DNA of 64,000 nt from Neorhizobium alkalisoli (lineage in GTDB: Bacteria; Pseudomonadota; Alphaproteobacteria; Rhizobiales; Rhizobiaceae), in NCBI RefSeq assembly GCF_002968635.1, contig NZ_PVBN01000004.1, positions 62,001 to 126,000 of the forward strand, read 5' to 3'. Below are positions 1 through 8,429 of the stretch, one piece after another (within the stretch, counting starts at the first letter, position 1; each line of letters begins with the position of its first letter). The position numbers and the translations under genes were made by a program. The notes beneath the pieces are model-generated. The model did not search any database. It was not told where the DNA came from and was given only the letters and a program-made list of their open reading frames with translations.

Positions 1-1
1 G

Positions 2-991
2 CTGCTGATCGGCCTGCATCTGCTTTCCGAATACGGGCTCTACGCGATGATCCGGTTCGATACCTTCACGACGGCGATCATCGATCAGTTCCAGTCGACC
101 TATAACGGTGTGGCAGCGCATATGCTGGCGCTGGTGCTGGTGGCCTGCTGTTTCGTGCTGCTCGGCCTGGAGGCGGGCCTCAGAGGCCGGAGCCGTTATG
201 CCCGGCTCGGGTCTGGTGCCGCGCGGCGGCCGAAGATCACGAGGCTCGGCAAGTGGACATATCCCTGCCTGCTGCTGCCGATCGCCACTGCCGGATTTTC
301 TCTCGGCATCCCCACGCTCACCATCGGCCGCTGGCTTGTTGCCGGCGGCGCGGGCGTCTGGCGGGTGGACGAGGTCGGGCTTTCGCTTTTCCAGACGCTC
401 CTGATCTGCCTGGTCGGCGGGATCGCGACAACAGCCGCCGCGGTGCCGATCGCCTGGCTTTCGGTGCGCCGGCCGACACGGGGAAGCCGCTTCCTCGAAG
501 GCTGCTATTATCTCGCAAGCTCGATGCCGGGCGTCGTGGTGGCACTGGCGCTCGTCACCGTCACCGTACGCGTCATGCTGCCGCTCTACCAGACGGTGGC
601 GACGATCGTGCTCGCCTATATGGTGATGTTCCTGCCGCGCGCGCTCGTCAGCCTGCGCGCCAGCATCGCCCAGGTGCCGGTGGAACTCGAACAGGCGGCC
701 GCGAGCCTTGGCCGTTCGCCGGGCAATGCGCTGTGGTCGACCACCGTAAGGCTCGCCGCACCCGGTGCGGCTGCCGGTGTCGCGCTCGCCTCGCTCGGCA
801 TCATGAACGAGCTGACCGCCACCCAGATGCTGGCGCCGAACGGCACCCGCACGCTTGCCATGGCCTTCTTTGCGCTGACCGGCGAGATCGACTATGCGGG
901 GGCCGCACCCTATGCGCTTTTGATGATCCTCTTCTCCATGCCCCTGACATGGCTCCTTCACTACCAATCGAAAAAGATCGCCGGCCGATGA
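2..991 (+). CDS. ABC importer permease (iron-type, FbpB-like), 5' truncated by window
   Basis: This is the membrane subunit of a binding-protein-dependent ABC importer, resembling ferric-iron permeases of the FbpB/SfuB type, which pass substrate from a periplasmic binding protein through the inner membrane. The gene enters from the left edge, so its N-terminal half is missing; 329 residues are visible. Several hydrophobic segments can be seen, encoded at about 122-175, 262-320, 395-465, 505-580 and 600-650. The EAA loop that docks on the ATPase (E-Q-A-A-A-S-L-G, then about ten residues before A-A-P-G) is encoded near 690-770. The stop overlaps the ATPase start as ATGA, so the two are translationally coupled. 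Iron as substrate is an inference; thiamine and putrescine-type importers share this architecture, and no binding-protein gene is in view. Confidence 0.88.
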   Translation: MLIGLHLLSEYGLYAMIRFDTFTTAIIDQFQSTYNGVAAHMLALVLVACCFVLLGLEAGLRGRSRYARLGSGAARRPKITRLGKWTYPCLLLPIATAGFSLGIPTLTIGRWLVAGGAGVWRVDEVGLSLFQTLLICLVGGIATTAAAVPIAWLSVRRPTRGSRFLEGCYYLASSMPGVVVALALVTVTVRVMLPLYQTVATIVLAYMVMFLPRALVSLRASIAQVPVELEQAAASLGRSPGNALWSTTVRLAAPGAAAGVALASLGIMNELTATQMLAPNGTRTLAMAFFALTGEIDYAGAAPYALLMILFSMPLTWLLHYQSKKIAGR

Positions 992-2019
992 CGCTGCTTC
1001 AACTGACCTCGCTTAGCAAACGGTACGGCGCGGTCGCGGCGCTCGACGGCGTCAATCTTTCCGTCGCCGCCGGCAGCCGCACAGCAATCGTCGGCCCTTC
1101 CGGTTGCGGCAAGACCACGCTGTTGAGGCTCGTCGCCGGTTTCGACGAGCCGGATGGCGGCACGATCGCCTTTGACGGCGAGACGCTGGCGGACGCCTCA
1201 GGGCAGGTGCCGGCACATAAGCGCGGCATCGGCATCGTGGCCCAGGACGGCTGTCTTTTTCCGCATCTCACCATCGCGCAGAATATCGGCTTCGGCATGG
1301 AGGCTGAGAGGTCGGTGAAGGAAGCGAAGGCGGCCGAGCTGATGGACATGGTAGGTCTCGACCGCGCCATGCTTTCCCGCAAGCCCGACCAGCTTTCCGG
1401 CGGCCAGCAGCAGCGCGTTGCGCTTGCACGTGCGCTTGCCAGAAGCCCCAGGCTGATGCTGCTCGACGAGCCGTTCTCGGCGCTCGACACGGGGCTTCGC
1501 ACCGCGACCCGGAAGGCGGTGACCGAGGTGCTGACGGCCGCCGGCATTACGACGCTGCTCGTGACCCACGACCAGGCGGAGGCGCTTGCCTTCGCCGATC
1601 AGGTGGCTGTGATGCGGGCCGGAAGGTTCGCGCAGGTGGGAAGCCCCCGGGAGGTCTATTCGCGGCCCGTGGATCCCATCACAGCGGCTTTCCTCGGCGA
1701 GGCGATCGTGCTGCCGGCGACGATCGCCGGCGGGCGGGCGGAGAGCCCGCTCGGGCTCCTGCCGGTCGATGACGCCTCCCGTCAAGGCAGGGCGGAAATC
1801 ATGCTCCGGCCGGAGCAGATTTCGGTTTTTCAAACGGGCGAGGGGACCTCCGGCACGATTACCGAAATCAACTTCTGCGGTCCGACGACGGATGTCCGGA
1901 TCGCGCTCGGCGGCGAAGGCGCCTTCTCCTTTCGGCTAGACATGCCGAGCCGCGAGACATTTCTACCCGGCGACCGGGTGAGGATCGGCGTGACGGGCAC
2001 GGCCCATGTTTTCCGTTAA
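988..2019 (+). CDS. ABC importer ATP-binding protein (FbpC/PotA-like)
   Basis: This is the cytoplasmic ATPase that powers the upstream permease. The 343-residue protein has the canonical order: Walker [10 protein letters not shown] (36-44), Q-loop glutamine (about 86), signature LSGGQ (136-140), Walker B with LLDEP (158-162) and the H-loop histidine (about 194). A C-terminal extension from about residue 260 fits a TOBE domain, as in the iron, spermidine and maltose importer subfamily. The ATG at 988 is chosen because it overlaps the permease stop by four bases and matches the family N-terminus; the reading frame stays open far upstream, but that stretch is antisense-like composition over the permease. 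Length is normal for FbpC-like subunits. Substrate assignment follows the permease and is uncertain. Confidence 0.93.
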   Translation: MTLLQLTSLSKRYGAVAALDGVNLSVAAGSRTAIVGPSGCGKTTLLRLVAGFDEPDGGTIAFDGETLADASGQVPAHKRGIGIVAQDGCLFPHLTIAQNIGFGMEAERSVKEAKAAELMDMVGLDRAMLSRKPDQLSGGQQQRVALARALARSPRLMLLDEPFSALDTGLRTATRKAVTEVLTAAGITTLLVTHDQAEALAFADQVAVMRAGRFAQVGSPREVYSRPVDPITAAFLGEAIVLPATIAGGRAESPLGLLPVDDASRQGRAEIMLRPEQISVFQTGEGTSGTITEINFCGPTTDVRIALGGEGAFSFRLDMPSRETFLPGDRVRIGVTGTAHVFR

Positions 2020-2030
2020 GTTTATTCTTT

Positions 2031-2077
2031 CGCATGTCGTGACCGCAAAACCGCTGCACACTTTTGCGCGACATGCT
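2031..2077. repeat. GCATGTC-type intergenic palindrome, copy 1
   Basis: A 47-base palindromic unit lies just after the ATPase stop. Outer arms GCATGTCG (2032-2039) and CGACATGC (2069-2076) enclose a second inverted pair, GCAAAA and TTTTGC, around a core CCGCTGCACAC. A diverged copy with the same design sits at 63485-63529. From memory, this motif is scattered through Rhizobium and Agrobacterium intergenic regions. It could act as a terminator or mRNA-stabilising hairpin, but there is no U-run. Confidence 0.7.
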
Positions 2078-2140
2078 TTCGCCTGGAACCTTGGAACCTT
2101 TTTTCACGTTATCCGCCCATCAACGCGAAGGAATAATTCC

Positions 2141-2314
2141 ATGCTGAAATGGGCACTTATCTTTCTGGTCATCTCGCTGATAACGGGCTTTCTCGGCTTT
2201 TCCGGCATTTCGGCCGCGACCGCGAGCATCGCCAAAATCCTGTTCTTCATCGCGCTCGTCATCTTCCTCGTCTTCCTCGTGCTGGCACTGATGGCAGGCA
2301 GCGCGCTGACGTAG
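2141..2314 (+). CDS. DUF1328 small membrane protein (YtjA-like)
   Basis: This is a 57-residue hydrophobic protein with two closely spaced membrane segments (about 3-22 and 30-50) joined by a short Ser/Thr/Ala-rich turn, the pattern of the DUF1328/UPF0391 family. These peptides are widespread in proteobacteria and of unknown function. The ATG at 2141 is preceded by AAGGA at 2129-2133, which fixes the start; the open frame runs further upstream through the repeat at 2031 but has no family resemblance there. It is monocistronic, 121 bases after the ABC genes. Confidence 0.85.
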   Translation: MLKWALIFLVISLITGFLGFSGISAATASIAKILFFIALVIFLVFLVLALMAGSALT

Positions 2315-2404
2315 GATTTTCGAACGCCGACACTTCCAAATCCCAAGGCGGACGCGGGGAGCGCCGATCAGGCTCTCTCCGAGTTCTGCGCGTAAGACAG
2401 CCGG

Positions 2405-2436
2405 AAAAGAAAAGCCCCGCCGAAATAGGGCAGGGC
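2405..2436 (-). terminator. Rho-independent terminator downstream of the methyltransferase
   Basis: Read on the minus strand, GCCCTGCC pairs with GGCGGGGC (one G-U pair) around a seven-base loop, then TTTTCTTTT follows. It lies about 118 bases past the methyltransferase stop, so it may end that transcript or a small RNA made from 2437-2553. No gene is seen between 2315 and 2553. Confidence 0.6.
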
Positions 2437-2553
2437 AGTTGGGGAAAATCCGTGCCAACAGGCGCGGATGAGTTGGCCTTCGCATATCCCGCAGCGCTCG
2501 GCGAGGCTAGTTCGGGCTGATTCGGTACGGTTGACGGAAAGAAAATCGTCCGT

Positions 2554-3372
2554 TCACGCCGTTTTGCGGTAGCGGCGGGCGACGTAGACGACCCCGCCTC
2601 CGGCAAGCCCCTTGTAAAGGATCGAGCCTTGCGCGCCTGAAAATTCCGTCATGAAGCGCCGCATCAGCCGGGCGCGACCGATGCGCTCGCGCTTTCGCGC
2701 TTCGGCCGCGTCAAGTGCTGCAACGACGCCTGCGGAAAGGTTACGTTCGGCCGCCAGTTCAAGCCCCGGTACGGAGAGCTGACGGTCGAGTTCGGCAAGC
2801 TTGCCCTTTGGCCGCATGTCGGCAAAGGTGAACCAGCCGCCCGGTGCAAGCACCCGCGCGGCTTCGCTCGCGAAGGCGGGAACGTTTGCGTAGCAATGGG
2901 AAGATTCGATGTTGACGATCACATCGAACGACCCGTCGGCAAACGGCAGCCGCTCGGCATCGCCGATCTCAAAGGAAAGCGAGGTCGTGTCCCCGTTGAG
3001 CCGTCGCGCAAGGCGAACCGTCTCCGGCGAATAGTCGAGGCCGGTGACACTGGCCGGCGCATGGTAGCGAGCGATGTAGCGCGATCCGCCGCCACGCCCG
3101 GAGCCGATTTCGAGAACCCGTGCGCCTGCCAGCGGCAATCCCTCGACCGCCTGGTGATAAAGACCGATGAAGGCCCGCTCGGGCTCGTCCTCCGCATGCA
3201 GCGGAAACGGAGCGCCTCCGGCCACGAAGCCGTAGTTCATGAAACGCCAGTCGTCGTCCCGCCAGAAGCGGGACAGGATGTTGTAAACGCCGCGCCAAGC
3301 CCATTTCTGGGTTCGCGGAAAGGCGCCGCGCTCGACCGCGCTCAGGACATTGGAGAACACGCTTCTCGACAT
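2554..3372 (-). CDS. Class I SAM-dependent methyltransferase
   Basis: This is a predicted S-adenosylmethionine-dependent methyltransferase of 272 residues. The SAM-binding motif I is plain (VLEIGSGRGGG, residues 86-96), followed by a post-I acidic residue (GLDYSPE) and motif region DAERLPFADGSFD, giving a Methyltransf_11-type fold at about 80-190. The overall look, including the N-terminal W-R-x-x-Y region, recalls the mycobacterial phthiotriol methyltransferase-like group that acts on lipid alcohols, but the substrate cannot be read from the sequence. The gene follows the ferritin-like gene on the same strand with an 8-base gap, so the two are almost certainly co-transcribed. The ATG at 3372 is favoured because upstream sequence in this frame overlaps the neighbour. 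Confidence 0.85.
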   Translation of the reverse strand: MSRSVFSNVLSAVERGAFPRTQKWAWRGVYNILSRFWRDDDWRFMNYGFVAGGAPFPLHAEDEPERAFIGLYHQAVEGLPLAGARVLEIGSGRGGGSRYIARYHAPASVTGLDYSPETVRLARRLNGDTTSLSFEIGDAERLPFADGSFDVIVNIESSHCYANVPAFASEAARVLAPGGWFTFADMRPKGKLAELDRQLSVPGLELAAERNLSAGVVAALDAAEARKRERIGRARLMRRFMTEFSGAQGSILYKGLAGGGVVYVARRYRKTA

Positions 3373-3380
3373 TACCGTTC

Positions 3381-4265
3381 CTAACCGGCCGGCGCGGCAG
3401 CGGCTGCCGGCGGCATCTCCTGATAAAGCCAGGCCCGCCCCTTGCGCACCAGTTCGGCGTCGTCGCTGTTCTTCGGATCGAAACCGGGGAGGTAATATTT
3501 CAACACCAGCGGCATGCAGCGCCGCCAGAAACCGGGAGCGAAGAAAACGACCCAGATGAAGCGCAGCCAGAAGCGGACGCCGGTCTTGACGCCGTCGGTG
3601 CGCGCGTAGAGCCGCGTATTTCGCAGGAAGATCAGCAGGAACGGGATGACCGTGGCATTCATCGCGGAGACCCGCAGCAGGTAACGTTTCCAGCCGGGAA
3701 GGTCCGGCGTCACCGCCTTGAGCACATCGAGCGCCACCGCCTTGTGTTCGATTTCCTCGAGAGCATGCCACATCCAGAGGCGACGGTAAGGGGCGGCGGC
3801 ACTCTCCAGAAGGTCCGGGCGGCGCAGCGTCACGGTCGAGAGCGTTGCGGTCAAATGCTCGATGGCGCAGGTCACCGCCAGCCGGTGCAGCGGGTTCTTG
3901 GCGACCCCGAGCGCAAAACGGACGGGCTTTTCCATTTCCTCGACGTCATAACCGAGCGACGCCATGGCCTTGTTGTAATCTTCGTGCTCACGGGTGTGAA
4001 AAGCTTCCTGGACGGCATAGCCGTTGATTTCCGCCGCCAGCTCCCGATCGGTGAGCTTCGACGCGTAGTGTTTCAGGGAGCGGATGAAGTAGCGCTCGCC
4101 TTCCGGCAGGAAGATGGAAAGGCCATCCGCCATCACCGTCTTGATGATGTCGCCATCGTACCAGTGCCGCGTGGCGTTGCCCAAGATTCCGAAACGGATG
4201 TCGCGCGGGATGATGTCCGCTTCGTCTTCCGCCGCATGCTGAGTAAAGCTGCTCGACCCTGCCAT
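3381..4265 (-). CDS. Predicted metal-dependent hydrolase (PF10118, ferritin-like)
   Basis: This 294-residue protein resembles the PF10118 'predicted metal-dependent hydrolase' family. Glu/His pairs spaced along helices look like di-metal ligands: F-H-T-R-E-H-E (about 90-96), C-A-I-E-H-L (about 133-138) and E-E-I-E-H-K (about 170-175). This pattern is closer to ferritin-like di-iron proteins than to ordinary hydrolases. A hydrophobic stretch at about 200-215 and another near 235-250 suggest membrane contact. It is the first gene of a two-gene unit with the methyltransferase. Reaction and substrate are unknown; the pairing suggests both modify one lipid-like or hydrophobic molecule, but that is inference. 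Confidence 0.78.
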   Translation of the reverse strand: MAGSSSFTQHAAEDEADIIPRDIRFGILGNATRHWYDGDIIKTVMADGLSIFLPEGERYFIRSLKHYASKLTDRELAAEINGYAVQEAFHTREHEDYNKAMASLGYDVEEMEKPVRFALGVAKNPLHRLAVTCAIEHLTATLSTVTLRRPDLLESAAAPYRRLWMWHALEEIEHKAVALDVLKAVTPDLPGWKRYLLRVSAMNATVIPFLLIFLRNTRLYARTDGVKTGVRFWLRFIWVVFFAPGFWRRCMPLVLKYYLPGFDPKNSDDAELVRKGRAWLYQEMPPAAAAAPAG

Positions 4266-4559
4266 TATCCACCTGTTTGTTCGAAACCGGGCGTCGGTGC
4301 GCCGCGACCCCGCCGGACTGTAACCATTGGCCTGCGTTATTGCAGATCAGCAAGCGGCAGGGCAAGATGCGGGGGCACGATCACCATCGTCCTGCCGAAA
4401 CAATACCGAAATTGCGTCCGGATTGCGCCGGCTGGCCCGCCAGCAAAGCTTTGCTGCCACCTAACAGGATTTTGGTGGGCGAGGCCGAGGTGGTGCGAAG
4501 GTGAAAAAGCGGGTTATGTCGTCAACCGCGCAAACGCCTGAAAGATCAGGAAAGAAGGA
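4266..4559. other. Intergenic stretch, no gene seen
   Basis: This 294-base gap lies between the ferritin-like gene and the tRNA. Short open frames on both strands lack ribosome-binding sites and family resemblance. I see no strong hairpin or repeat. It must hold the promoter of the minus-strand two-gene unit, but I cannot place it with confidence. Confidence 0.5.
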
Positions 4560-4634
<75 letters not shown>

Positions 4635-4739
4635 ATCCGTGGCGGCGCATAGACCATAGACTGGTCGGGCCGTCAACTGGTTTTTGTCACGAAATGCGAA
4701 GCTTTTTTGAAGGCCTCGCATTTCCCGGCATTCAGCGTC

Positions 4740-5117
4740 TCAAGCGGCGAGAAGCTTGTTCACTTCGTCCACCAGATCGCGCAGATGGAAGGGCTTCGAC
4801 AGCACCTTGGCGTCCTTCGGAGCCTTCGAATCGGAGTTCAGCGCAACGGCTGCGAAGCCGGTGATGAACATCACCTTGAGATCCGGATCGAGTTCGGTCG
4901 CGCGGCGGGCAAGCTCGATCCCGTCCATTTCCGGCATGACGATATCGGTCAGGAGAAGCGAGAAGGGCTCTTCGCGCAGCCGGTCATAGGCGCTTGCGCC
5001 ATTATCGAAGGAAGCGACCTTATAGCCCGCCTTTTCCAGCGCCTTCACCAGGAAGCGGCGCATATCATTATCGTCTTCGGCGAGAAGGATTTTCTGAATC
5101 ATCTCCGGGACCGTCAT
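4740..5117 (-). CDS. cpdR: Single-domain response regulator CpdR
   Basis: This is a stand-alone receiver domain of 125 residues, closely matching CpdR of rhizobia and Caulobacter. When unphosphorylated, CpdR directs the ClpXP protease to the cell pole and primes it for cell-cycle substrates; the CckA-ChpT phosphorelay switches it off. Visible features are the acidic pair D-D (15-16), the phospho-acceptor Asp58 in L-L-T-D-I-V-M-P, the switch Thr in F-I-T-G, and the Lys in L-S-K-P-F. There is no output domain, as expected. The ATG at 5117 is used; a second ATG at 5102 (M-I-Q-K) is equally possible, and a TTG three codons upstream is less likely. It is encoded alone. Confidence 0.93.
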   Translation of the reverse strand: MTVPEMIQKILLAEDDNDMRRFLVKALEKAGYKVASFDNGASAYDRLREEPFSLLLTDIVMPEMDGIELARRATELDPDLKVMFITGFAAVALNSDSKAPKDAKVLSKPFHLRDLVDEVNKLLAA

Positions 5118-5283
5118 CCAATGCAACTTTTTAAGTTAGAGAAGTCTCACACTGCCAAGACACGGTAAACATCCGTTTAATGGGGGTGGAAGAGGTTTTT
5201 GTGGGGTATAGATAGTATGGACTTCATGTCAGGCAACTGGCAACATGCGGTCTTGAACAAGTTAGTGACATGGTAAAGGCAGG

Positions 5284-6171
5284 ATGGATTGCAGCGAGGG
5301 TGATTTTGGACATTTCGAAGTAAGGGAGCCCGCAGCGCAGACAATCCCCTTCGTTTTCAATTCGCCCCATAGCGGCCGCTTCTACCCTCCCTCTTTTCTT
5401 GCCGAGACCAATCTCGATTCGCTCGCCATCCGCCGCTCGGCCGACCATTATGTCGACGATCTGTTTGCGGATGCACCGGAACTCGGGGCCCCGCTTTTGC
5501 TTGCCCATTTCCCGCGCGCCTATCTGGACGTCAACCGCGAACCCTATGAACTCGATCCGCGCATGTTCGACGGGCCGCTGCCGCCCTTCGTCAATATCGG
5601 CTCCATGCGCGTCGCAGGCGGGCTCGGAACAATCCCGCGAATCGTTGCGGAAAACATGGAAATCTACCGGCATCGACTGTCGGTCGACGAGGGTATGGCC
5701 CGCATCGAGACGATCTACAAGCCCTATCACGCCTGCCTGAGAAAGCTGATCGCCCGCACCCATGCCCATTTCGGGCTTGCCATCCTCATCGACTGCCATT
5801 CCATGCCGGGCAATATCCGGCTTTCCGGTTCCGACATCCGGCCGGATTTCATCATCGGCGACCGTTACGGCACCAGCGCATCGGCCGAGCTTTCCCGCGC
5901 GGCCATGCAGTTCCTGGACGGCATGGGTTTTTCGGCCGTCCGCAACAAGCCCTATGCCGGCGGCTTCATAACCGAACATTACGGCCGGCCGGTGCGCGGC
6001 CTGCACGCGCTGCAGATCGAAATCAACCGGGCGCTCTATGTGGACGAGGTGACGCTCGCCAAGAAGCGGGACTTTCCGATGATCGCGGCCGCGCTTTCCA
6101 CCTTCATGCGTCAGATGGCGGATTTCGCCGTCGAGTTTTCCGGAAGCAGCGGCGCACTCGCCGCCGAATAA
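5284..6171 (+). CDS. N-formylglutamate amidohydrolase family protein (copy 1)
   Basis: This 295-residue enzyme belongs to the N-formylglutamate amidohydrolase family (PF05013), which releases formate from N-formyl-L-glutamate at the end of one histidine-degradation route. Family marks are the N-terminal P-F-V-F-N-S-P-H-S-G (about 22-31), D-V-N-R-E (about 82-86), the central metal-site segment I-D-C-H-S-M-P (about 171-177) and the late I-E-I-N-R (about 247-251). No other hut genes are nearby, so the physiological substrate may be another N-acylated amino acid. A second, more diverged family member is at 48954-49745. The gene lies between cpdR and the MmgR-type sRNA. The ATG at 5284 is plausible, with an aggat-type ribosome site just upstream. 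Confidence 0.88.
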   Translation: MDCSEGDFGHFEVREPAAQTIPFVFNSPHSGRFYPPSFLAETNLDSLAIRRSADHYVDDLFADAPELGAPLLLAHFPRAYLDVNREPYELDPRMFDGPLPPFVNIGSMRVAGGLGTIPRIVAENMEIYRHRLSVDEGMARIETIYKPYHACLRKLIARTHAHFGLAILIDCHSMPGNIRLSGSDIRPDFIIGDRYGTSASAELSRAAMQFLDGMGFSAVRNKPYAGGFITEHYGRPVRGLHALQIEINRALYVDEVTLAKKRDFPMIAAALSTFMRQMADFAVEFSGSSGALAAE

Positions 6172-6218
6172 CGTTCCCCGGTTTTTCCACAGGCTTTGTC
6201 TGCTCGCAGATCGCGGGC

Positions 6219-6297
6219 AAAAAAAACCGCGCTTGTAGGCGCGGCTAAGTCTAGGGAGGAAACACCCAAGGAGGGTATTTACAGTCAAAGACTGTAG
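6219..6297 (-). ncRNA. mmgR: Small regulatory RNA of the alpha-r8 / MmgR (Rfam suhB) family
   Basis: A small RNA of about 79 nt can be read on the minus strand. It begins near 6297 with a hairpin (ACAGTC...GACTGT, 6281-6295), continues through a single-stranded part holding TTTCCTCCCT (6252-6261), and ends in a Rho-independent terminator: stem CCGCGC/GCGCGG (6227-6244) followed by eight T on the minus strand. The conserved TTTCCTCCCT and the size match the alpha-r8 family, whose Sinorhizobium member MmgR limits polyhydroxybutyrate storage and needs Hfq. Family assignment is from memory of that motif. The pyrimidine-rich segment could pair with Shine-Dalgarno sequences of target mRNAs. Confidence 0.85.
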
Positions 6298-6302
6298 GAT
6301 GA

Positions 6303-6331
6303 CGGTAGTATTGCGTTGCACAATTGTCAAG
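6303..6331 (-). promoter_or_regulatory. Sigma-70 promoter of the MmgR-type sRNA
   Basis: On the minus strand, CTTGAC (6326-6331) and CTACCG (6303-6308) are separated by 17 bases, close to the rhizobial housekeeping consensus CTTGAC-N17-CTATAT. The predicted start falls at 6296-6298, exactly where the first hairpin of the small RNA begins. Confidence 0.75.
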
Positions 6332-6493
6332 CATCTATTTTGTGTGCTTAATTTTGCGGCATTCCCACGCGAGGTGGTGAGATTTACGGCAGCGTTGCGT
6401 GTTTCCACAGGCGCCATGCCGGATTCAGGCGGTTTTCAGGTTCCGGCGATTCGATTAGAAGAAGTCTCCATTCCACGAGGGGGATTTTCTTCG

Positions 6494-7270
6494 ATGCTTC
6501 CCGATCGAAACTTTTTCGACACGCTCGCCGATGCCGCCAAGGCCGAAACGCTGCCGCGGTTCCGCACCGGCCTTTCGGTGGTCAACAAGCTCGAGAGCGG
6601 GTTCGATCCCGTCACCGAGGGCGATCGTGCCGCAGAGACCGCCATTCGCTTGCTGATCGAGGAAAAATTCCCCGATCACGGCATCCTGGGCGAGGAGCAC
6701 GAGAATATCGGCCTCGACAGGGAGCATATCTGGGTCATCGACCCGATCGACGGGACGCGCGCCTTCATTTCTGGGCTGCCGGTCTGGGGCACGCTCATCG
6801 GCTTCCGGTCGAACGGGCGAGCGGCGATGGGGCTCATGGACCAGCCGTTCACCGGCGAGCGCTATTTCGCCGATGGCACGCGGTCCTGGTATCGCGGTCC
6901 AGACGGGGAGAGGCAGATCGAGACGCGGGATTGTGGCGAGCTCAAGAATGCCATTCTCTTCACCACCTCGCCGCATATCTTCACCGGCGCGGATCTCACC
7001 CTTTACCGTTCTGTCGAGGAAAAGGTGCGGCTCTTCCGTTACGGCTGCGATTGTTATGCCTATGCGCTGCTCGCCTCGGGCCATGTGGACCTCGTCGTCG
7101 AAAGCAGCCTGCAGCCCTATGACGTCGGGGCTCTCATCCCGCTGATCGAGCAGGCCGGCGGGATCATCACCACCTGGGACGGCGGGCGGCCGGAAAATGG
7201 CGGCAATATCGTCGCGGCCGGAAGCAGGGCGGTGCACGGCCAAGCGCTGGAACTGCTTTCCGGCAAATGA
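6494..7270 (+). CDS. hisN: Histidinol-phosphatase, inositol-monophosphatase family
   Basis: This 258-residue Mg-dependent phosphatase belongs to the inositol monophosphatase superfamily and most resembles HisN-type histidinol-phosphatases, which dephosphorylate histidinol phosphate in histidine synthesis. Metal ligands are visible in G-E-E-H-E (66-70) and D-P-I-D-G-T (83-88), with the late motif Y-D-V-G-A-L-I (about 204-210) replacing the usual W-D-x-A-A/G. The frame is open from 6299, but that part crosses the sRNA promoter, so the ATG at 6494 (M-L-P-D-R-N-F-F) is chosen; it fits rhizobial homologues. A true suhB-like paralogue is at 62533. Exact substrate, histidinol phosphate or an inositol or nucleotide phosphate, is not certain. 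Confidence 0.87.
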   Translation: MLPDRNFFDTLADAAKAETLPRFRTGLSVVNKLESGFDPVTEGDRAAETAIRLLIEEKFPDHGILGEEHENIGLDREHIWVIDPIDGTRAFISGLPVWGTLIGFRSNGRAAMGLMDQPFTGERYFADGTRSWYRGPDGERQIETRDCGELKNAILFTTSPHIFTGADLTLYRSVEEKVRLFRYGCDCYAYALLASGHVDLVVESSLQPYDVGALIPLIEQAGGIITTWDGGRPENGGNIVAAGSRAVHGQALELLSGK

Positions 7271-7279
7271 CCGGAAGGA

Positions 7280-8269
7280 TCAGGCGGCGCTTTCAGACAA
7301 CCCGAAGCCGCCGTCCTGGCCGGGCATGAAGGCCGCTATCGCAGCCAATCCCTGGGCGCGGTAGATGTCCTTGTCCTGGAAGAGCTCGTGGCGAGCGCCG
7401 TTGACGGTGACGAGCTGGCCGGCGCGGAAGTTTCGCGACAGTTCCTCCTGAGCCCGGTAGGGGACGATGCCGTCGAGCACCGGAGCGAGGATCAGCGTCG
7501 GGATCGTTATCCGGGTCAGGTGAGCCTGGCTCGATACGTGGCGCGCGGCCTTGAAGGTTTCACGCAGCCAGCGGGCAGTGGGGGCACCGATCGTCAATTC
7601 CGGGTGGGCGGCGATGATTTCAGCATTGCGCTGGAAACGCTTGAAATCCGACGTCAGCGGGTTGCCCTCGAAGGGGCGGCGGCTCTTGTCCGTGCCAAGT
7701 TGCATCCGGCCGAAGCCGGTATAACAGGCGAGGCCGGCAATGGTGCGGATCAAACCTTCCGGCACACCCTGGCCGGAAAGCGCGACATAGGGTGCCGCCA
7801 GGAGCATGCGGTGAATCCGGTTGGAAAGCCGCGGTGCCGCCGACAGTGCGATCAAAGATCCGGTCGAATGGCCGACCAGGAAAAACGGCAGCCGGGCATC
7901 CGGCAGCACGATGTGCTCCAGAAAAATTTCGAGATCCCGCTCGTAATCGGAAAAGCGGTGCACATGGCCCTTGCGCGGGTTTCTCGCCAGCCGGTCCGAA
8001 CCGCCCTGGCCGCGCAGGTCGAAGGTTGCGACCCACAGCCCCATGGCATTGAGATCGCGGATCGTTTCGAAATATTTTTCGATGAACTCGTTGCGGCCCT
8101 GCACGATGACGACAGTGCCGATCGCCGGCGAACGCTCCGAGCGGAAGAGGCCGTAGCGCAGCTTGGTGCCGCGATGGCCGTTAAAAAAACCGGCCGTATA
8201 GTTGGAAGGCGCCGGATTGCCGGGGGTGAGGTGGAGGACATCGTCCATGGAATCTGCCGCTTTGGTCAT
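7280..8269 (-). CDS. Alpha/beta hydrolase, lysophospholipase-like (PldB type)
   Basis: This 329-residue hydrolase is of the serine aminopeptidase S33 / lysophospholipase L2 type. The nucleophile elbow G-H-S-T-G (133-137, Ser135), the acid in L-A-P-V-L-D-G (about 262-268) and the histidine in N-G-A-R-H-E (about 292-297) form a complete catalytic triad. The D-L-R-G-Q-G motif at 84-89 is typical of monoglyceride lipase-like enzymes. No signal peptide is seen, so it probably acts on lysophospholipids or monoacylglycerols at the inner face of the membrane. It stands alone and is convergent with hisN, nine bases apart. Confidence 0.88.
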   Translation of the reverse strand: MTKAADSMDDVLHLTPGNPAPSNYTAGFFNGHRGTKLRYGLFRSERSPAIGTVVIVQGRNEFIEKYFETIRDLNAMGLWVATFDLRGQGGSDRLARNPRKGHVHRFSDYERDLEIFLEHIVLPDARLPFFLVGHSTGSLIALSAAPRLSNRIHRMLLAAPYVALSGQGVPEGLIRTIAGLACYTGFGRMQLGTDKSRRPFEGNPLTSDFKRFQRNAEIIAAHPELTIGAPTARWLRETFKAARHVSSQAHLTRITIPTLILAPVLDGIVPYRAQEELSRNFRAGQLVTVNGARHELFQDKDIYRAQGLAAIAAFMPGQDGGFGLSESAA

Positions 8270-8429
8270 ATGCCTAAGCGACAGCAGCGACGGCGGCGCG
8301 TCAAGGGGAAAAGGTCGGCGTAAGTGGCGGAGGGCGCCGGAACCGCCCGACTTCTCCGCCTGCGGGCGCCTTTGTTCACCGCCAGTTCAGGCCGTTGGCC
8401 GAACATGGTGACAATGGAAGGAGAGAGCC

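Noticed and set aside
6299-6493. 65-codon upstream extension of hisN
   Set aside because: It runs through the sRNA promoter and is not conserved in the enzyme family.
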